Of a DNA stretch of 64,000 nt, positions 8,417 to 20,181 are shown piece by piece. A program made the position numbers and the translations under genes. This DNA comes from Rhizobium sp. Root1334 (GTDB lineage Bacteria; Pseudomonadota; Alphaproteobacteria; Rhizobiales; Rhizobiaceae). The notes under the pieces were generated by a model that made no database searches, was not told where the DNA came from, and saw only the letters and a program-made list of their open reading frames with translations. How positions within the stretch are numbered: the first letter of the stretch is position 1; each line of letters starts with the position of its first letter. The DNA is taken from positions 198,654-262,653 of the forward strand of contig NZ_LMEY01000029.1 of NCBI RefSeq assembly GCF_001426665.1. Direction: 5' to 3'.

Positions 8417-9064
8417 TCAGGACTCTGCCCCCTCACACACACCAGTAAACCCCGTCATCCGCAGTTCCCTTGCAGCCACTCCCAGCGGCTGATGCGTCGC
8501 CGCAATTACGATGCCGCCCGCACCGAGATGCCGCTCCACCAATCCGGCAAACAGCCGGTCCGCCGCCGCATCGAGTGCCGCCGTCGGCTCGTCGAGAATC
8601 CAAACGGGGCGATAGGCGACCAGCAGCTTAGCCATGGCCATGCGCCGTTGCTGCCCGGCCGAGAGATAACCGAAGGGCAGATGTGAGATTCCGCCAAGGC
8701 CGAGGGCTTCGGTCGCCTCTTCGAGGCCGATACCGGAACCGCCCACCGAATCACCCATGAAGGATTTCCAGAAAGAGAGATTTTCTTCAACGGTGAGCTC
8801 GCGTTTCATCGCATTGCGATGCCCAAGATAATGGCAGAGCTCGCGCGGATGGCTGATATCGGCAGTTGTATCGTCGAGCCGGACAACGCCGGATTCGGGC
8901 ACCAGAAGACCCGCCAGGACGCGCAGCAAAGTCGACTTGCCCGATCCGTTCGGACCGGTGACAATCAAGGCTTCTCCGGCTGCAACAATGAACGAAATAT
9001 CGTGGAAAATCAGATCCTCACCACGTTTCGCACTGAGGCCTTCGACACGCAGGCGGATCGGCAT
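8417..9064 (-). CDS. ccmA: Haem exporter ATP-binding protein CcmA
   Basis: ABC ATPase partner of CcmB in cytochrome c maturation. The 215-aa product has Walker A GPNGSGKST (37-45), signature LSAGQ (134-138) and Walker B WILDEPT (155-161), with the short, soluble form usual for CcmA. The ATG is at 9064. An ATG six bases further upstream is followed at once by a stop. It is the first gene of the minus-strand ccm operon and is transcribed away from acnA from a shared 263-base region. Confidence 0.95.
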   Translation of the reverse strand: MPIRLRVEGLSAKRGEDLIFHDISFIVAAGEALIVTGPNGSGKSTLLRVLAGLLVPESGVVRLDDTTADISHPRELCHYLGHRNAMKRELTVEENLSFWKSFMGDSVGGSGIGLEEATEALGLGGISHLPFGYLSAGQQRRMAMAKLLVAYRPVWILDEPTAALDAAADRLFAGLVERHLGAGGIVIAATHQPLGVAARELRMTGFTGVCEGAES

Positions 9065-9105
9065 TCACATTCCTTTTACGACGTTCGTCGCAGCGCAAAA
9101 AAATT

Positions 9106-9121
9106 GTCTCAAATTGAGGAC
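9106..9121. promoter_or_regulatory. Imperfect palindrome in the ccmA-acnA divergent region
   Basis: A 16-base sequence with core CTCAAATTGAG and 14 of 16 symmetric positions lies 42 bases upstream of the ccmA ATG and about 200 bases upstream of acnA. Its symmetry and place suggest a repressor or activator site for ccmA. No known regulator is recognised. Confidence 0.3.
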
Positions 9122-9327
9122 GGATGGTCTGGCACGTTCCGGAGAAATTATCTATAACCGCCCCAACACGCCAGCGGTCGGCGTGAATTTCATCCTAGCG
9201 CCGAACTTGGAATGATTTCCACGTACGGACAGCGGAAATGGCCGTACCCGCATCCCATATCGCGCTTTAAATGCGTTCGGGCGTTCGTGCGTCACGTTTT
9301 GGCGATCTAACGGAACGGGGTATTCCA

Positions 9328-12018
<2,691 letters not shown>

Positions 12019-12045
12019 TGCATCGCTGATGCTCGAATGAACGAA

Positions 12046-12075
12046 GCCGGGGCTTTCACGAGCCCCGGTTTTTTT
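12046..12075 (+). terminator. Rho-independent terminator of acnA
   Basis: Eight-bp G+C stem CCGGGGCT/AGCCCCGG with a six-base loop, followed by seven T residues, 28 bases after the acnA stop. Confidence 0.92.
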
Positions 12076-12243
12076 GTGATCGCCGGTACCGTTCGCCTCA
12101 CTCCAACGTGATTTTCCGTTGACGGAGGACCGGAGTATGAAGGGTGCCGACAGAGACTGTACGCCTGTACAACACCACTGAAATTCTGCTGCCTGAAATG
12201 CCAACATCCTTGAAATGCCCAACATCCTGAAATGGAAGTCTGA

Positions 12244-13002
12244 ATGTCTGGATCAAGCACCGTTCGCCACATCACGCTCGCCCTTGGCCTTGGCCTAATG
12301 GCGATGCCGGCTGTGGCTGAAGATGCAGTGAAACCGGCAGGCGTGGTAGAACTGTTCACCAGCCAGGGCTGCTCCTCGTGCCCGCCAGCGGATGCAGCGT
12401 TGAAGACGCTGATCGACGACGGCAAGGTCGTTGCGCTCTCCTATCACGTCGACTACTGGAACTATCTCGGCTGGGCCGACACTTTGGCCTCGAAGGACAA
12501 CACTGCCCGGCAATATGCCTATGCGAAGATGTTCGGCCGCAGCGGTGTCTACACGCCTCAAGCAGTGCTCAACGGCCGCGACCATATCAACGGCGCCGAT
12601 ATCGACGGGATCAACAGCCGCCTCTCCGCGATGAATTCGGCGGGACAGGGCCTCGCCGTACCGGTCGCCGCCAATGTCAGCAAGGATGAGATCGATATCA
12701 AGATCGGGGCAGGCACCGGCAAGGCCAATGTCGTCGTCGTTTATTTCAACCGGCAGCAACTTGTCGATGTGAAGAAGGGCGAAAACAGCGGCAAAAAGAT
12801 TTCCTACTGGCACTCCGTCCGCGATGTCCAGACGATCGGCATGTGGGATGGCAAGCCTGCCAATTTCGTTCTGCCGGCTTCCATCCTCAACGAGGGTGAA
12901 AACGGCGGCTGTGCCGTGCTTCTGCAAAAGATGAAAGACAGTGAGACACCTGGCGCCATCGTCGGCGCTGTGACTGTCATGGCGGATAAAGCCGCCAATT
13001 GA
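12244..13002 (+). CDS. Secreted DUF1223 thioredoxin-fold protein
   Basis: A 252-aa protein with a signal peptide (hydrophobic stretch about 10-25, likely cut after AVA) and a DUF1223 domain. The domain opens with VELFTSQGCSSCPPAD, which has a CxxC pair at C43/C46 followed by Pro-Pro, as in glutaredoxin-like folds. HVDYWNYLGW and the middle YTPQAVLNGR are family hallmarks. The function is not established; a periplasmic redox or metal-related role is inferred from the CxxC motif and export. It is monocistronic by spacing. Confidence 0.88.
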   Translation: MSGSSTVRHITLALGLGLMAMPAVAEDAVKPAGVVELFTSQGCSSCPPADAALKTLIDDGKVVALSYHVDYWNYLGWADTLASKDNTARQYAYAKMFGRSGVYTPQAVLNGRDHINGADIDGINSRLSAMNSAGQGLAVPVAANVSKDEIDIKIGAGTGKANVVVVYFNRQQLVDVKKGENSGKKISYWHSVRDVQTIGMWDGKPANFVLPASILNEGENGGCAVLLQKMKDSETPGAIVGAVTVMADKAAN

Positions 13003-13393
13003 CACATAGTCTGGTTCGGCCCGGCAGCATCGAGGGGCTGGGGCTGAGGGTTCGAAGATGCCGGACCGAACCGGCCACGTTTCGCAGGTGCAAGCAGCAC
13101 CCGATCGACATGGCATCAGGAGCAACCGCGCCCGATGGACGCTTTGGCTAGCCACTCCATTGCTGCACCCGTTTGCGGCAGAAAAACCACAAACAGACAT
13201 GCAGGCCGGTCACTCGGAAGGACTCCCTTGTGCCAGCGAGCGCGAGTGTCCTTGCCAATTGGGGCGCCGGTTTGTTTGAAATGCGGCAGGCGAAAAAAAG
13301 TCTTGGCCGACCGCTTCCGGCTTTGCGGCTTGCATTTCAGCCCCGGTCAGGCAAACTGTTATCGTCCTGTCACAATAAAAGGCCGGAGTACCG
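13003..13393. other. 391-base intergenic stretch without a supported gene
   Basis: Three short overlapping open frames occur here (about 60-90 codons), but none has a convincing ribosome site, domain or codon pattern. A weak imperfect stem (AAGGAC at 13218-13223 with GTCCTT at 13248-13253) is the only structure noticed. The last 40 bases are the likely leader of the DUF2794 gene. Confidence 0.4.
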
Positions 13394-13801
13394 ATGACTG
13401 ATCAGCCGGATTTGCCGCAAGGCGAGACCCGTTCCGAAAGGCAGAAATCGTCCGATGTGGTTGTTAATCTGCACGAATACCGCAGCAGCAATCAGGACCA
13501 GCTTCCCATCACCTTCCACCGCCGCGAGCTTGATATGATCCTCAGGGTCTATGGCCGCATGGTCGGGGACGGAGAGTGGCGCGACTATGCCATGGACCAC
13601 TTGCGCGACAAGGCGGTCTTCTCGGTTTTCAAGCGGTCTGGTGAAATGCCGCTGTTCCGGATCGAAAAGAATCCGAAATTGTCATCCAAGCAAGGCGCCT
13701 TCAGCGTCGTCAATACGCATGGCATGATCCTCAAGCGCGGTCACGACCTGCAGCAGGTCCTCAAAGTCTTCGACAAGATGCTGAAGCTCATCAAGACCTG
13801 A
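13394..13801 (+). CDS. DUF2794 protein
   Basis: A 135-aa soluble protein of the DUF2794 family, widespread in Rhizobiales and other alphaproteobacteria and of unknown function. Recognised family stretches are VVNLHEYR, ITFHRRELDMILRVYGRMV and FRIEKNPKLSSKQGAFSVVN. There is no signal peptide or membrane segment. GGAG at 13383-13386, seven bases upstream, supports the ATG at 13394. Its stop lies one base from the convergent acetyltransferase stop. Confidence 0.88.
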   Translation: MTDQPDLPQGETRSERQKSSDVVVNLHEYRSSNQDQLPITFHRRELDMILRVYGRMVGDGEWRDYAMDHLRDKAVFSVFKRSGEMPLFRIEKNPKLSSKQGAFSVVNTHGMILKRGHDLQQVLKVFDKMLKLIKT

Positions 13802-13802
13802 G

Positions 13803-14360
13803 TTAGGCTTGGTAGAGCGTGTCGGGGTAGATGCCCGGCTCCGGATCGGTCGTCAGCCCTTCGCCGAGTGGCAATTGCATGATGATGGTATCGAGCCAGC
13901 GGCCATGCTTGAAACCCGTGCCCTTCATCAATCCGCCATGCTCGAAACCAGCGGCGCGATGGACCGCGACGGAAGCTGGATGGGCACCGCCGATGACGGC
14001 GACCATCTGGCGGAATCCGAGTTGCGTACAGCGCCGGATCAATTCAGCCAGCAGCGCCTTGCCGACACCCTGGCCGCGGGCCTCGGGCGCCAGATAGATC
14101 GAATCCTCGACCATGAACCGATAGGCGGTGCGCGTGCGGAACGCTGACGCATAAGCATAGCCGAGGAGCACGCCCTGCGCATCGACAGCGGCGATATAAG
14201 GATAGCCGTTGCCGGTAATCGCAGAAAACCGCGACGCCATTTCCGGCTCGCCCGGTGGCGTCATCTCATAAGAGGCCACGCCGTTCAGAACCGAGTCCTG
14301 ATAGATCGCGGTAATCGCGGCGATGTCTGAAAGGGTGGCGTCACGAAGCGTGAAGGGCAT
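13803..14360 (-). CDS. GNAT N-acetyltransferase, PAT-like
   Basis: A 185-aa Gcn5-related acetyltransferase close to the phosphinothricin/methionine sulfone acetyltransferase group (recalled similarity). It opens with FTLRDATLSDIAAITAIY and has the SVLNGVASYE segment. The acetyl-CoA binding motif A is present as LAPEARGQGVGKALL, followed by a VIGG-HPASVAVHRAAGFE motif B. An in-frame start at 14399 is possible, but homologues as I recall them start at MPF/MTF (14360), which has an AGG upstream. The substrate is unknown. It lies convergent with and almost touching DUF2794. Confidence 0.88.
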   Translation of the reverse strand: MPFTLRDATLSDIAAITAIYQDSVLNGVASYEMTPPGEPEMASRFSAITGNGYPYIAAVDAQGVLLGYAYASAFRTRTAYRFMVEDSIYLAPEARGQGVGKALLAELIRRCTQLGFRQMVAVIGGAHPASVAVHRAAGFEHGGLMKGTGFKHGRWLDTIIMQLPLGEGLTTDPEPGIYPDTLYQA

Positions 14361-14450
14361 GGGCGGACCTGACTGAGAAAGGGCATTCTCCTCTGCCATA
14401 TCGTATTCGTGCGTTCAAGCGAGTGCCCGCCATCGTTTTCCGGACAACAA

Positions 14451-14475
14451 AAAAGGCGGCCGAAGCCGCCTTTTC
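14451..14475 (-). terminator. Rho-independent terminator of the Bax-inhibitor-like gene
   Basis: A stem of GGCGGC/GCCGCC extended by A/T pairs, with a short loop; on the minus strand it ends in a run of T. It lies 20 bases after the stop of the gene ending at 14496. The A/T symmetry could also serve the opposite strand, but the acetyltransferase starts there rather than ends. Confidence 0.85.
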
Positions 14476-14495
14476 AGATGTATTCCAGTTCCAAG

Positions 14496-15239
14496 TTATT
14501 CCTTGTTTCCGAGGAAACGCAGCATGAACAGGAACAGGTTGATGAAGTCGAGATACAGCGTCAGCGCGCCCATGATGGCCTTGCGACCGGTGGCTTCGGC
14601 ACCTTCTTCTTCGAAGTACATTTCCTTGATCTTCTGGGTATCGTAAGCCGTAAGGCCTGCGAAGATCAGAACACCGATAGCCGAGATCGCAAAATCAAGC
14701 GCCGACGAGGCGAGGAAGATATTGACGATCGAAGCGATGATCAGGCCGAAAAGGCCCATCATCAGGAACGAACCCATGCCGGACAGGCTACGCTTGGTGG
14801 TGTAGCCGTAGAGCGACAGGGCACCGAACGAAGCAGCCGTGACGAAGAACGTCTGGGTGATGCTCTGGCCGGTATAGATCATGAAGATCGACGACAGCGA
14901 GAGACCCATCAGACCGGCATAGACCCAGAAGGTCGTCTGCGCAGCGGATACGCTCATCGAGTTGATGCGGAAGCTCATGTAGAACACCAGAGCCAGCGGT
15001 GCGAGCATGATGACCCACTTCAGCGGGCTCACATAGATCGCCTGACCGAAGGCCGTCAGCTGTCCGTCCGCGAAAGCGAACTGAAATGCAGCATAGGCGG
15101 CGATACCGGTGATCGCCAGACCGAGGGCCATCAGGTTGTACACCTTGAGCATATAGGTGCGCAGACCTTCGTCGATTACGGCCCCCGCCTGTGCGCCGGC
15201 AGGCGACATTCGGGTTTGGTAGTTTCTAAGATCAGCCAT
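14496..15239 (-). CDS. Bax inhibitor-1/YccA family membrane protein
   Basis: A 247-aa inner-membrane protein with about seven hydrophobic helices, of the Bax inhibitor-1 (TMBIM/YccA) family. Family motifs include VYNLMALGLAITG, SLSSIFMIYTGQSI and the C-terminal AYDTQKIKE with its conserved Asp. In bacteria such proteins are linked to calcium leak or to FtsH-substrate regulation, and the role here is inferred only. The ATG at 15239 is preceded by AAAGAGGAAA. It has its own terminator and appears monocistronic. Confidence 0.92.
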   Translation of the reverse strand: MADLRNYQTRMSPAGAQAGAVIDEGLRTYMLKVYNLMALGLAITGIAAYAAFQFAFADGQLTAFGQAIYVSPLKWVIMLAPLALVFYMSFRINSMSVSAAQTTFWVYAGLMGLSLSSIFMIYTGQSITQTFFVTAASFGALSLYGYTTKRSLSGMGSFLMMGLFGLIIASIVNIFLASSALDFAISAIGVLIFAGLTAYDTQKIKEMYFEEEGAEATGRKAIMGALTLYLDFINLFLFMLRFLGNKE

Positions 15240-15463
15240 TGTTTCCTCTTTAAAAGCCCCGGTTAAGTTTACGGTGTCGGGCGGTAAGGGCGCATCCATG
15301 ACGGTGCAAGCCACTTGACCCAGGCGCCGCTGCGGGGCTCCAGCATGCCTAGGGTGAATATGATGTCGAAATACGACTTGCACAAGACCGGCAGCCCCTG
15401 GAATCAGCCGAAAAGCGGATTCTCAGGGCTTTCAGGGGCTAACGTTAACGGTTAACTGGGCGC

Positions 15464-18016
15464 TTAGAGCTCGCGTAGGACGGGTGCGGCCTTCTGACCG
15501 AGCACCCGCCAGGTGCCCGCCAGACCGAAACCGACCGTGACGATCAGGGCGACAGCCATGGTGATCAGCGCCACATCCGGCAGGAAAGAGGACGGCAAAC
15601 TCATGATTTTGCTCACCACGAACCATGCCGCGACGCCACCGGCGAACAGCGCGAAGATCGCCGTCGATAGACCCAGCATGGCGTATTCGTAGCAGAAGGC
15701 GCGGATCAGCGTCGAGCGCGTCGCGCCCAGCGTCTTCAGCACCACAGCATCATGGGTGCGCGCCCGGTTGCCGGCCGCAAGTGCACCGGCAAGCACCAGA
15801 ATGGACGCCACGAGCGCGACCGCAGCAGCGGCGCGAATAGCGGTTGCCAACTGGCCGACCAGCACGTTGATGATGTCGAGCGCGTCCTTGACCCGCACGC
15901 TGGTGATCGTCGGATAGGCATTGGTAATGGCTTTGAGGGTGGCCGCCTCCTCCTGCGCCGTCGCACCGGGATCGATCACGGTGGCCAGCCAGGCGTGGGG
16001 CGCCCCGGCAAAGGTGTTGGGCGAAAACACCATGACGAAATTGATCGACAGGGATTCCCACTCGACCTTGCGGAAATTGGCAATCCGAGCGGTCAGGTTA
16101 CGGCCGAGCACGTTGACGGTGACGGTGTCGCCGATCTTCAGGCCCAGTTCACCGGCCTCTTCGGACGAAAACGACACCAGCGGTTCGCCGGTATAATCCG
16201 GTGTCCACCAGTCCCCTTCCGTCAACGTCGAATTTTCCGGCTTGTTCTTGGCATAGGTAATGCCCCGGTCACCGCGCAGCACCCACTGGCCGGCGGGCGG
16301 TACATTCATCTTCGTCACATCTTGGCCGTTGAAAGCGAGGATGCGGCCACGCAGCATCGGCACCTCGATGACCTTGCCCTCCGGCAAGCTTGTCTGCAGC
16401 AGCGAGCGAAAACCCTCAACCTCGGCGCTCTGGATATCGACAAAGAAGAAGTTCGGTGCCCGTTCCGGCAGGTTGCCGGTCAACTCGCGGCGAAGGTTAC
16501 CGTCGATCAGCGCCAGCGTCACGAGAAGTGCCAGACCAAGGCCGAGCGACAAGACGACCGAAGGCGTCAGCGCGCCGGGACGATGAATGTTGCCGATGGC
16601 CAGCCTCAGAGCCGGCGAACTGACCCGCGGCGCCCGGCGGGCAAGCATGGCGACCAAAATGGCGACGCCGCGCAGCACCACAAACGAAAAGGCGATGGCG
16701 CCGAGGAAGGTCAGCGAAATCTTCCGGTCATAGGCGGTGAAGATGGCAAGGCCTGCAAGAGCGCCAAGGCAGAGGGCGGCGGCCACCAGATAGGGCCAGG
16801 ACGGCAAACGAGCGCGCTCGAAGCCTTGCTCGCGGAACAGCGCGGTTGCCGGAACTTCGCGGGCATGACCGAGCGGCAGGATGGCGAAAGCAAGCGAGGT
16901 CAAAAGGCCGAACACGGCGGCAAGACCAAGGGCACCCGGATAGATCTGGAACGCCGTCGATACCGGCAGGACACCGGCAAGGAACTGCGCCGCGACAAAC
17001 GGAATGAGCGCGCCAAGGACGAGCCCGATACCGATGCCGATAAAGGCAATCAGAAGGATCTGGATGAGATAGATGGTTGTGACCATCGAGGCGGGTGCAC
17101 CGACGCATTTGAACGTGGCGATGACGCCGCGTTTGGAATCGAGATATGCGCGCACCGCATTGGCGACACCGACACCACCGACGATCAGTGCTGTCAGCCC
17201 GACGAGGGTGAGGAACTGAGAGAAGCGGGTGATATTGGCCGTCAGTGCCGGGGCCGCATTCTGGCTGGTGCGAACCGACCATCCGGCCTGCGGAAACTTT
17301 TCCTCAGCCTGCCTGCGCAGGGCTGGCACGCTGGTGCTATCGGCAACCTTCACCTTGTAGGTATGCTCGACCAGACTGCCCGTCTGCACGAGACCGGAAG
17401 CATCAAGCGCCGCTTTCGAGATCAGTAGGCGCGGTGCAAAACCGAAACCGTCAGACAGGGCATCCGGTTCGCGCACGATGGTGCCAGCGACACGAATACG
17501 CGCTGTCCCAAGCAGGATTTCATCGCCCGTCTGGATGCCAAGGCGCTCCAGCAGCAATGGCGCGGCAAGCGCGTTGTAAATCCCATTGTTTTCAGAAAGC
17601 GCATCGCCAAGCGGTGCCGCCGGTTCGCTTTCCAACGTACCGTAAAGCGGATAGGCGCCATCGACGGCTTTCAGCTCGACCAAAGCCTGATTGGAGCCAT
17701 CCTGCAACCGCGCCATCGAACGCAGTCCGGACGAGACGGCGACAGGGCCGAGACTATCGACAAAGGCCTTTTCTTCGTCCGTGGCGACGCGGTTATTGAG
17801 TTCGAAGCGGATATCGCCGGCGAGCAATTCGCGGCCCTGGCTGGCAATCGAGCCGGTGATCGACTGCGACAGGGAATTGACCCCGGCTATAGCCGCCGTT
17901 CCAAGTGCTACGCAGGCGAGGAAAATATAAAAGCCCTTCAATCCGCCGCGCATTTCGCGCAGCGCAAGGCGCAAGGCCAGCCCAAGACGGAAGCCGCCGA
18001 AAGTCGCGGCCCTCAT
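15464..18016 (-). CDS. FtsX-like ABC transporter permease (YbbP-type)
   Basis: Large 850-aa permease with the FtsX/MacB-type topology: one N-terminal helix, a long periplasmic domain, three helices, a central pair, a second periplasmic domain and a final three helices. Signatures seen are GLALRLALREMRGG at the start and ARTHDAVVLKTLGATRSTLI before the last helices. Its ATG overlaps the ATPase stop by four bases. The pairing with a LolD/YbbA-like ATPase, divergent from a TesA-type esterase, is the conserved tesA-ybbA-ybbP arrangement. It probably mediates export or envelope remodelling; the substrate is unknown. Confidence 0.92.
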   Translation of the reverse strand: MRAATFGGFRLGLALRLALREMRGGLKGFYIFLACVALGTAAIAGVNSLSQSITGSIASQGRELLAGDIRFELNNRVATDEEKAFVDSLGPVAVSSGLRSMARLQDGSNQALVELKAVDGAYPLYGTLESEPAAPLGDALSENNGIYNALAAPLLLERLGIQTGDEILLGTARIRVAGTIVREPDALSDGFGFAPRLLISKAALDASGLVQTGSLVEHTYKVKVADSTSVPALRRQAEEKFPQAGWSVRTSQNAAPALTANITRFSQFLTLVGLTALIVGGVGVANAVRAYLDSKRGVIATFKCVGAPASMVTTIYLIQILLIAFIGIGIGLVLGALIPFVAAQFLAGVLPVSTAFQIYPGALGLAAVFGLLTSLAFAILPLGHAREVPATALFREQGFERARLPSWPYLVAAALCLGALAGLAIFTAYDRKISLTFLGAIAFSFVVLRGVAILVAMLARRAPRVSSPALRLAIGNIHRPGALTPSVVLSLGLGLALLVTLALIDGNLRRELTGNLPERAPNFFFVDIQSAEVEGFRSLLQTSLPEGKVIEVPMLRGRILAFNGQDVTKMNVPPAGQWVLRGDRGITYAKNKPENSTLTEGDWWTPDYTGEPLVSFSSEEAGELGLKIGDTVTVNVLGRNLTARIANFRKVEWESLSINFVMVFSPNTFAGAPHAWLATVIDPGATAQEEAATLKAITNAYPTITSVRVKDALDIINVLVGQLATAIRAAAAVALVASILVLAGALAAGNRARTHDAVVLKTLGATRSTLIRAFCYEYAMLGLSTAIFALFAGGVAAWFVVSKIMSLPSSFLPDVALITMAVALIVTVGFGLAGTWRVLGQKAAPVLREL

Positions 18017-18738
18017 GCGGACGCGACCTTGGACAGCGAAGCGGAAACGGATGGTTCGTGACCGGAGCCGGACACGATCTCGCCGGAGCGGACACGCACC
18101 TGGCGCGAGCAGCGGGCGGCCAGTGCCGTGTCATGGGTGACCAGAACCAGCGTCATGTCACGCTCGGCCTGCTTGGAGAAGATCAGGTCAGCGACCTGTT
18201 TTCCAGTTTCGCCATCGAGATTGCCGGTCGGCTCATCAGCAATCAGCAGCTTTGGCGAGGGCGCGAGCGCCCGGGCAATGGCAACGCGCTGCTGCTCGCC
18301 GCCGGACAATTGCCCGGGATAATGCGACAGCCGTTCACCGAGGCCAACCGAGATCAGTTCCCGGCGGGCGATCTCGAAAGCGTCGCGCACATTGGCAAGC
18401 TCGAGCGGCACGGCGACATTTTCCAGCGCCGTCATGTTGGGAATCAGATGGAACGACTGGAAGACGATGCCAATGTTGCGGCCACGGAACTCCGCTACCC
18501 GGTCTTCGCTCAAACCATGCAGTGGCGTGCCGTCGATAACGATCTCGCCGCTGTCGAGACGTTCGAGACCCGCCAGAACCATCAAAAGCGTGGACTTGCC
18601 GGACCCGGACGGACCGACGATCCCAACGGACTCTCCCGCCTCAATGGTCAGATCCATACCCTTGAGCACATGAACGGACGCAGCGGCCTGGCCGAGGGTC
18701 AGATCCGCATTTTTCAGTTCGATCATGGTTTTTGCCAA
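18013..18738 (-). CDS. ABC transporter ATPase (YbbA/LolD-like)
   Basis: A 241-aa MacB/LolD-type ATPase. Walker A is GPSGSGKST (42-50 from the TTG start), the signature is LSGGEQQRVAIARAL and Walker B is LLIADEPTGNLD, the hallmark GNLD of this class. The TTG at 18738 and the ATG at 18726 are both possible starts. The TTG gives the N-terminus MAKTMIELKN usual for homologues, but neither has a strong ribosome site. It is coupled by ATGA to the permease downstream and divergent from the esterase gene. Confidence 0.93.
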   Translation of the reverse strand: MAKTMIELKNADLTLGQAAASVHVLKGMDLTIEAGESVGIVGPSGSGKSTLLMVLAGLERLDSGEIVIDGTPLHGLSEDRVAEFRGRNIGIVFQSFHLIPNMTALENVAVPLELANVRDAFEIARRELISVGLGERLSHYPGQLSGGEQQRVAIARALAPSPKLLIADEPTGNLDGETGKQVADLIFSKQAERDMTLVLVTHDTALAARCSRQVRVRSGEIVSGSGHEPSVSASLSKVASA

Positions 18739-18808
18739 GGGAAACTGTCCTATATGTAAAAATATGAAGGTTGCCGGAGCGGCTGAGTTTTACCGATTTA
18801 AGGGCGCA

Positions 18809-19453
18809 ATGATGCGAATAAAAGGTTTCTGTACATTTTTGTTGGCGATCACGGCAATTGTGATCATGCCCGCCATCAGCCGCGCCGAACCGGTAAGCCT
18901 CGTCGGGTTCGGCGATAGTCTGATGGCTGGCTATCAGTTGCCGGCGGAAGACGCCTTCCCCGCCCGGCTGGAAAAAGCTCTGCGTGCGAAAGGCCACGAT
19001 GTGACGATCAGCAATGCCGGCGTCTCCGGCGACACAACGTCTGGCGGCCTGGCGCGGATCGATTGGTCGGTTCCGGATGGCACCAAGGGCGTGATTCTCG
19101 AACTCGGCGCCAACGACGCCCTGCGTGGTATTGCGCCCGAGGAAAGCCGCAAGAACCTTGTTGCGATGATCGAAAAGCTGCAGTCGCGCGGGATCAAGGT
19201 GTTGCTTGCCGGAATGATAGCGCCACCAAACATGGGAGCGGATTATGCCGCACGGTTCAATCCGATCTATTCCGAACTTGCCAAGACCTACGGCCTTGAA
19301 CTCTATCCATTCTTCCTCGACGGTGTGGTCGAAGATGCCAAGCTGAAGATCGAGGATGGCATGCATCCCAATGGTGATGGCATCGGCGTCATGGTCGAGC
19401 GAATCCTGCCATCTGCCGAACGTTTCCTGCAATCACTCTCAACGGGGGGCTGA
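18809..19453 (+). CDS. tesA: TesA-like arylesterase / lysophospholipase (SGNH hydrolase)
   Basis: A 214-aa exported SGNH hydrolase related to thioesterase I/lysophospholipase L1. The signal peptide ends near A26. Block I is GFGDSL with nucleophile S37, block III is GANDALRG, and the catalytic Asp-His pair lies in DGMHPNGDG close to the C-terminus. The start is ATG 18809 or the next ATG at 18812, after AAGGG at 18800-18804. A longer frame from 18725 overlaps the divergent ATPase gene and is rejected. Context beside YbbAP-like transporter genes suggests a role in handling envelope lipids or esters. Confidence 0.92.
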   Translation: MMRIKGFCTFLLAITAIVIMPAISRAEPVSLVGFGDSLMAGYQLPAEDAFPARLEKALRAKGHDVTISNAGVSGDTTSGGLARIDWSVPDGTKGVILELGANDALRGIAPEESRKNLVAMIEKLQSRGIKVLLAGMIAPPNMGADYAARFNPIYSELAKTYGLELYPFFLDGVVEDAKLKIEDGMHPNGDGIGVMVERILPSAERFLQSLSTGG

Positions 19454-19593
19454 CGCTAACCAAACAACAACTCTTTGCTTGTTCAGCGCCTGTTAATCCC
19501 GTTGGATAAATATTGCAGGTGCGAAATTATATTTGCTTCTAACAGGCAAGCATGATTCGCTGGGTTATCTTCAAGAGATTCGGGGAGCTCGTT

Positions 19594-20181
19594 ATGCCGA
19601 GACTTTTCACCGCCCTCGAGATACCGCGTAATGCCGCAATGAGCCTTTCATTGTTGCGTGGTGGTCTTCCCGGTGCCCGTTGGATCGATGTGGAGAACTA
19701 CCACATCACTCTTCGCTTCATCGGTGACGTCGAAAACCGCACTGCCGACGAGATCGTCGACAAGCTGGACCGGATCGAACGCCCGGAATTCCAGCTACAG
19801 CTGACCGGCACCGGCGCTTTCGGATCGAAAAAACCGCATTCTGTCTGGGCGGGCGTCAGCAACCCGCCGGAACTCTACGCACTTCAGGCCGAAATCGAGC
19901 GGATCTGCCAACGGCTTGGCCTGCCCGCCGACCCGCGAAAATTCACCCCCCATGTGACGCTCGGCCGGTTGCGGGCCTCGCGGGTTGAGGATGTGGTCAG
20001 CTATCTCTCGGGCCGCGGCGGCTTCTACACCAACCCGTTCACCGTCTCACGCTTCGTGCTTCTGTCGTCGCGCGATTCCGTCGGTGGCGGTCCTTACGTG
20101 ACCGAAGAAGTCTTCCCGCTCTATGAGCGCTCTTCGAGCCTGCCGATCAGCAACATACATCCCTCGAAGAGCATGTTGTAG
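19594..20181 (+). CDS. thpR: RNA 2',3'-cyclic phosphodiesterase (2H family)
   Basis: A 195-aa 2H-phosphoesterase formerly called 2'-5' RNA ligase, hydrolysing 2',3'-cyclic phosphates in RNA. Both catalytic HxT motifs are visible: H37-I-T39 (YHITLRF) and H120-V-T122 (PHVTLGR). ATG 19594 has a GGGGA eight bases upstream; a frame from 19552 is less likely. Its 3' end overlaps the convergent phosphatase gene by 61 bases, so its last 20 residues (SSSLPISNIHPSKSML) are read opposite that gene's C-terminus. Confidence 0.93.
   Translation: MPRLFTALEIPRNAAMSLSLLRGGLPGARWIDVENYHITLRFIGDVENRTADEIVDKLDRIERPEFQLQLTGTGAFGSKKPHSVWAGVSNPPELYALQAEIERICQRLGLPADPRKFTPHVTLGRLRASRVEDVVSYLSGRGGFYTNPFTVSRFVLLSSRDSVGGGPYVTEEVFPLYERSSSLPISNIHPSKSML

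Noticed and set aside
13218-13253. Small RNA gene in the DUF1223-DUF2794 gap
   Set aside because: Only a weak imperfect stem, no promoter or terminator pair.
15752-17428. 558-codon plus-strand open frame
   Set aside because: Antisense to the FtsX-like permease; rich in Arg/Gly/Gln as expected for a mirror frame.
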